A stretch of 33,641 nt of DNA from an uncultured Bacteroidota bacterium (GTDB lineage: Bacteria > Bacteroidota > Bacteroidia > Bacteroidales > WCHB1-69). Position 1 is the first letter of the stretch, and each line of letters begins with the position of its first letter. Shown here piece after piece: positions 31,711 to 33,641 of the stretch. The notes under the pieces were generated by a model. It was not told where the DNA came from. It ran no database searches and saw only the letters and a list, made by a program, of their open reading frames with translations. The position numbers and the translations under genes were made by a program. The stretch spans positions 80,207 to 113,847 of the forward strand of contig CADCNH010000012.1 of the NCBI GenBank assembly GCA_902802755.1, given 5' to 3'.

Positions 31711-32199
31711 ATGAAAAATTTCAAATGTTTATTATCCTTAGTGTTAGCTGCAGCATTTGTTTTCTGTGCATCTAACAGCTTTGCACAAAGCAACAATTGT
31801 AGAGACGAAAACGGAAACGTCAAGAAAGGCGGCATCGCTTTGACCCGCGATGATGAAAACGGCAATCACAACACACCAACCGCTGCACTGTCTTATCCAA
31901 AATTCGATGGCGGCAATAAAGCAATGTACCGCTATATCTACAAGAACCAGCAGTATCCTCAGAATCTGAAAAGCCGTGGTATCAGCGGTCAAAGCCAAGT
32001 GCAATTCATGGTTAATACCGATGGCACCATCTCTGATGTAGAATTGTTCAAGAGCTCTGGCTACAAGGAATTTGACGACGAAGCCATTCGCATTGTGAAA
32101 TCCTTCCCGAAATGGGTTCCAGCTAAGCAAGATTGTCAAGAGATTCCTTTCAAGACCGTGGTTACGATTCCGTTTGACGCAGCAAGAACTAAAAACTAA
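31711..32199 (+). CDS. Exported TonB C-terminal-domain protein
   Basis: The 162-residue protein has a cleavable-type signal peptide (MKNFKCLLSLVLAAAFVFCASNSFA). A short linker of about 35 residues leads to a TonB C-terminal domain (about 65-155): YRYIYKNQQYPQNLKSRGISGQSQVQFMVNTDGTISDVELFKSSGYKEFDDEAIRIVKSFPKWVPA. Classical TonB has an N-terminal membrane anchor and a long Pro-rich spacer to reach ExbB/D and outer-membrane receptors; both are missing. An energy-transducing role is therefore doubtful, and a periplasmic binding role is more likely. The final TKN-stop is encoded by heptad units (ctaaaaa) that continue past the stop. An intrinsic terminator follows. Confidence 0.85.
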   Translation: MKNFKCLLSLVLAAAFVFCASNSFAQSNNCRDENGNVKKGGIALTRDDENGNHNTPTAALSYPKFDGGNKAMYRYIYKNQQYPQNLKSRGISGQSQVQFMVNTDGTISDVELFKSSGYKEFDDEAIRIVKSFPKWVPAKQDCQEIPFKTVVTIPFDAARTKN

Positions 32200-32216
32200 A
32201 AACTAAGAATTAAAAA
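32189..32216 (+). repeat. Heptad array at the 3' end of the TonB-C gene
   Basis: The units ctaaaaa, ctaaaaa, ctaagaa and ttaaaaa span the stop codon (32197-32199). A related array in reverse complement (ctgactc, ttaactc, ttagtta) lies at 32283-32303, so the two flank the terminator as an inverted pair. Confidence 0.7.
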
Positions 32217-32217
32217 A

Positions 32218-32246
32218 AGGCTGAGAAGACTCAGCCTTTTTTTTTT
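32218..32246 (+). terminator. Intrinsic terminator of the TonB-C gene
   Basis: A perfect 8-bp stem, aggctgag (32218-32225) and ctcagcct (32230-32237), has an aaga loop and is followed by a T-tract to 32246. Confidence 0.92.
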
Positions 32247-32320
32247 GAAATTATCGAAATAACAATGGAGTGTAATTCACCTCTGACTCTTAACTCTTAG
32301 TTATTGGTTTAAAACAAAAA

Positions 32321-32347
32321 AAGACGACCAGTTTTGGTCGTCTTTTT
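32321..32347 (-). terminator. Intrinsic terminator of the tRNA operon (bidirectional)
   Basis: A 10-bp stem, aagacgacca and tggtcgtctt (32321-32344), has a gttt loop and an A-rich run on one side and a T-rich run on the other. It would terminate the minus-strand tRNA transcript 21 nt past tRNA-Gly and could also stop plus-strand readthrough. Confidence 0.88.
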
Positions 32348-32364
32348 ATTTCGTTGCGAAAGTG

Positions 32365-32437
32365 AGCGGAAGACGGGTCTCGAACCCGCTACCTACAGCT
32401 TGGAAGGCTGTCGCTCTGCCAAATGAGCTACTTCCGC
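32365..32437 (-). tRNA. tRNA-Gly (anticodon TCC)
   Basis: The minus strand folds as a 73-nt cloverleaf: acceptor gcggaag pairs with cttccgc, the D-arm has gctc/gagc, the anticodon stem acagc/gctgt encloses cttccaa (anticodon tcc), and the T-arm gcggg/cccgt encloses ttcgaga. The discriminator is U. CCA is not encoded. Last gene of the three-tRNA operon. Confidence 0.97.
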
Positions 32438-32446
32438 AGTGGGATG

Positions 32447-32528
32447 TGGGAGGGGGAGGATTCGAACCTCCGAAGGCTTCGCCAACAGATTTACAGTCTG
32501 CCCCATTTGACCGCTCTGGTACCCTCCC
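32447..32528 (-). tRNA. tRNA-Tyr (anticodon GTA)
   Basis: An 82-nt class II tRNA on the minus strand: acceptor gggaggg pairs with ccctccc, discriminator A, anticodon loop with gta in cagactgtaaatctg, a long variable arm (ggcgaagcctt region), and T-arm ggagg/cctcc. CCA is not encoded. Confidence 0.97.
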
Positions 32529-32533
32529 AATTG

Positions 32534-32606
32534 AGCCGATAGACGGACTCGAACCGCCGACCGGCTGATTACAAATCAGCTGCTCTACCAACTGAGCTAC
32601 ATCGGC
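32534..32606 (-). tRNA. tRNA-Thr (anticodon TGT)
   Basis: A 73-nt cloverleaf on the minus strand: acceptor gccgatg pairs with tatcggc (one G-U pair), D-arm gctc/gagc, anticodon stem ctgat/atcag enclosing ttgta (anticodon tgt), T-arm ggcgg/ccgtc enclosing ttcgagt. First gene of the operon; a TATTTTTG -7 box lies about 50 nt upstream. CCA is not encoded. Confidence 0.97.
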
Positions 32607-32658
32607 TTGAGATTTTTACCCTTTCAAATAACATTCACCGTTTCAAAAAATCGGTTTG

Positions 32659-32666
32659 CAAAAATA
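32659..32666 (-). promoter_or_regulatory. -7 promoter element for the tRNA operon
   Basis: TATTTTTG on the minus strand, 53 nt upstream of the tRNA-Thr 5' end. No consensus -33 is evident at the expected distance; TTTG strings occur slightly nearer and farther. Confidence 0.55.
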
Positions 32667-32947
32667 GACTTTTTTTCAATACAAAACACAAAATCATATC
32701 ATTTTTTTAAAAATCAAATATATCTCACACTGTATCAGGAAGATATTTTTCAAACAAATGTCATTTTAAACCTGTCCTACCACTTAGTATCTATCACTTT
32801 CAAGTATGAAAATCGGATCTTTTCGGATAATTCATGATTATAATAACAAAAGACGCCCTATGAAACAGCAAAAAACACATTAGGATTTTTTAGGATTTTT
32901 TCACTATAAAATTTATCAACAATCGAAGATGATATACATAATTTTTG

Positions 32948-32955
32948 TATTTTTG
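32948..32955 (+). promoter_or_regulatory. -7 promoter element for the choice-of-anchor gene
   Basis: TATTTTTG, 66 nt upstream of the ATG at 33022, leaving a leader of about 60 nt. Confidence 0.55.
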
Positions 32956-33021
32956 CAGACTTAAAATTATAATGAGGAAAAACGACAAAACAACTTTTAT
33001 TATTAACCAAATTTATTTATT

Positions 33022-33641
33022 ATGAAAAAACTCTTTACAACGATGCTGCTTCTGCTCGCATTAGTGATTGTGGGCAAGGCACAACAAGTACTGATGAGCG
33101 AGGATTTCAACAATGGCTTCCCCTCAACATGGTACACAGTAGATGCTGACGGAGACGGTCACAACTGGGGTAACTTTGCCATGACAGGCCACTCAGGTGA
33201 AGCAACCGACAGCTGCGCGACTTCTAAGTCATACGATGCCAGCTCCACTCCCGCTGAATTGCATCCTGACAACTGGCTGATTACTCCTGCCATTTCTATC
33301 CCTGCCAACAGCTATCCCATGCTTACTTTCTGGGTATGCGCTCAGGATGCCAGCTGGCCACAAGAGCACTATGGTGTGTATGTAACTACCAGCAACGACT
33401 ACATGGACCCCAACAACTACACCCTGTTGTTTGAGGAGACTTTGGATGCCAATGGCGGTACCAGAGCTCAAGGTGCATGGAAACAGAAAACCGCTGTGCT
33501 GACCGCATTCGCAGGCCAGACTGTTCACATCGCTTTCAGACACTTCAACTGCACTAATATGTTCTACATCAACTTGGACGACGTGGCTGTTGAAGTAATT
33601 ACCGAACCCACTTTGTTCGTTTCCCCCGAAGCTCTCCAGTT
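33022..33641 (+). CDS. Exported choice-of-anchor J (cleaved-adhesin-like) protein, 3' truncated by window
   Basis: The frame is open from the ATG at 33022 to the right edge, giving 206 residues. A signal peptide (MKKLFTTMLLLLALVIVGKAQ) is followed by a jelly-roll domain of the choice-of-anchor J/cleaved adhesin type. Key stretches are MSEDFNNGFPSTWYTVDADGDGHNWG, HPDNWLITPAISIPANSYPMLTFWV, HYGVYVTTSND, VHIAFRHFNC and MFYINLDDVAVEV. The sequence then runs into ITEPTLFVSPEALQ, probably the start of an Ig-like domain. Proteins of this type in Bacteroidota are commonly T9SS cargo with a C-terminal sorting domain. That domain, if present, is beyond the window, so the export route is inferred. Confidence 0.85.
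   Translation, partial: MKKLFTTMLLLLALVIVGKAQQVLMSEDFNNGFPSTWYTVDADGDGHNWGNFAMTGHSGEATDSCATSKSYDASSTPAELHPDNWLITPAISIPANSYPMLTFWVCAQDASWPQEHYGVYVTTSNDYMDPNNYTLLFEETLDANGGTRAQGAWKQKTAVLTAFAGQTVHIAFRHFNCTNMFYINLDDVAVEVITEPTLFVSPEALQ

Larger units (their letters stand above)
32607..33021. other. Gene-free AT-rich intergenic region
   Basis: This is 415 nt between the tRNA operon and the last gene. I see two -7 boxes (32659-32666 minus, 32948-32955 plus) and a short direct repeat (taggatttttt twice near 32881). A 76-codon plus-strand frame at 32607-32837 has no recognisable content and is not called. Confidence 0.6.

Noticed and set aside
32346..32591. 81-codon minus-strand and 68-codon plus-strand frames
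   Set aside because: They cover the three tRNA genes, which fold as complete cloverleaves.
32607..32837. 76-codon plus-strand frame downstream of the tRNAs
   Set aside because: AT-rich, no recognisable motif, and it overlaps the tRNA-operon promoter region on the other strand.

Overview
The window is a chromosomal piece of a Bacteroidota genome, most likely an uncultured gliding-type member of the Bacteroidales. The evidence is a gldF-gldG pair, proteins ending in the gliding-motility-associated (type B, T9SS) C-terminal sorting domain, SprB-like repeats, an OstA-like Lpt protein, many Bacteroidota-style lipoproteins, and TAnnTTTG-type -7 promoter elements in front of most transcription units. 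The right edge cuts an exported choice-of-anchor-J type protein and the left edge cuts gldF.

Layout. 1-3226: end of gldF, gldG, and a GTG-started P-loop gene resembling the lysine-aminomutase reactivase KamB. 3318-3960: a small membrane protein, then a cluster of short REP-like palindromes. 3963-5283 (minus): rfbA and a MIP18/DUF59 Fe-S assembly protein. 5561-8558 (plus): an orphan peptide-binding lipoprotein and the DNA polymerase III delta' subunit. 8509-12058 (minus): OstA-like protein, YwqK/MORN-like lipoprotein, DUF819 membrane protein. 12323-15127 (plus): a MurD-type ligase, thioredoxin lipoprotein and TPR protein as a tight operon. Next come a nitroreductase-like lipoprotein and a frameshifted HD-hydrolase remnant (15874-16181). 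16186-18347 (minus): a hendecad coiled-coil protein with a PD-(D/E)XK-like end and a single-pass membrane protein. 18502-24077 (plus): dsbD and lnt nearly touching, then a NamZ-family muramidase and a PAP2 phosphatase. 24201-30345: two convergent, partly paralogous T9SS surface proteins. 30482-32199 (plus): DUF4878 lipoprotein, NlpC/P60-like hydrolase and a TonB-C protein. 32365-32606 (minus): three tRNA genes (Thr, Tyr, Gly). 33022 to the edge: the partial exported protein.

Many genes serve the cell envelope: T9SS or gliding (gldFG and the sorted adhesins), lipoprotein maturation (lnt), periplasmic thiol chemistry (dsbD, thioredoxin lipoprotein), LPS or O-antigen (OstA-like, rfbA), and peptidoglycan synthesis or turnover (MurD, NamZ, NlpC/P60, PAP2).

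The most unusual feature lies between the genes. Much of the intergenic DNA is written in degenerate arrays of strict 7-nt or 8-nt period, each block with its own unit, often arranged as inverted pairs that can fold back. Three blocks (5320-5518, 7197-7385, 12101-12286) share one composite architecture and look like copies of one dispersed element. Two of them fill the space between divergent promoters. Several genes end inside such arrays, so the repeats encode their last residues.
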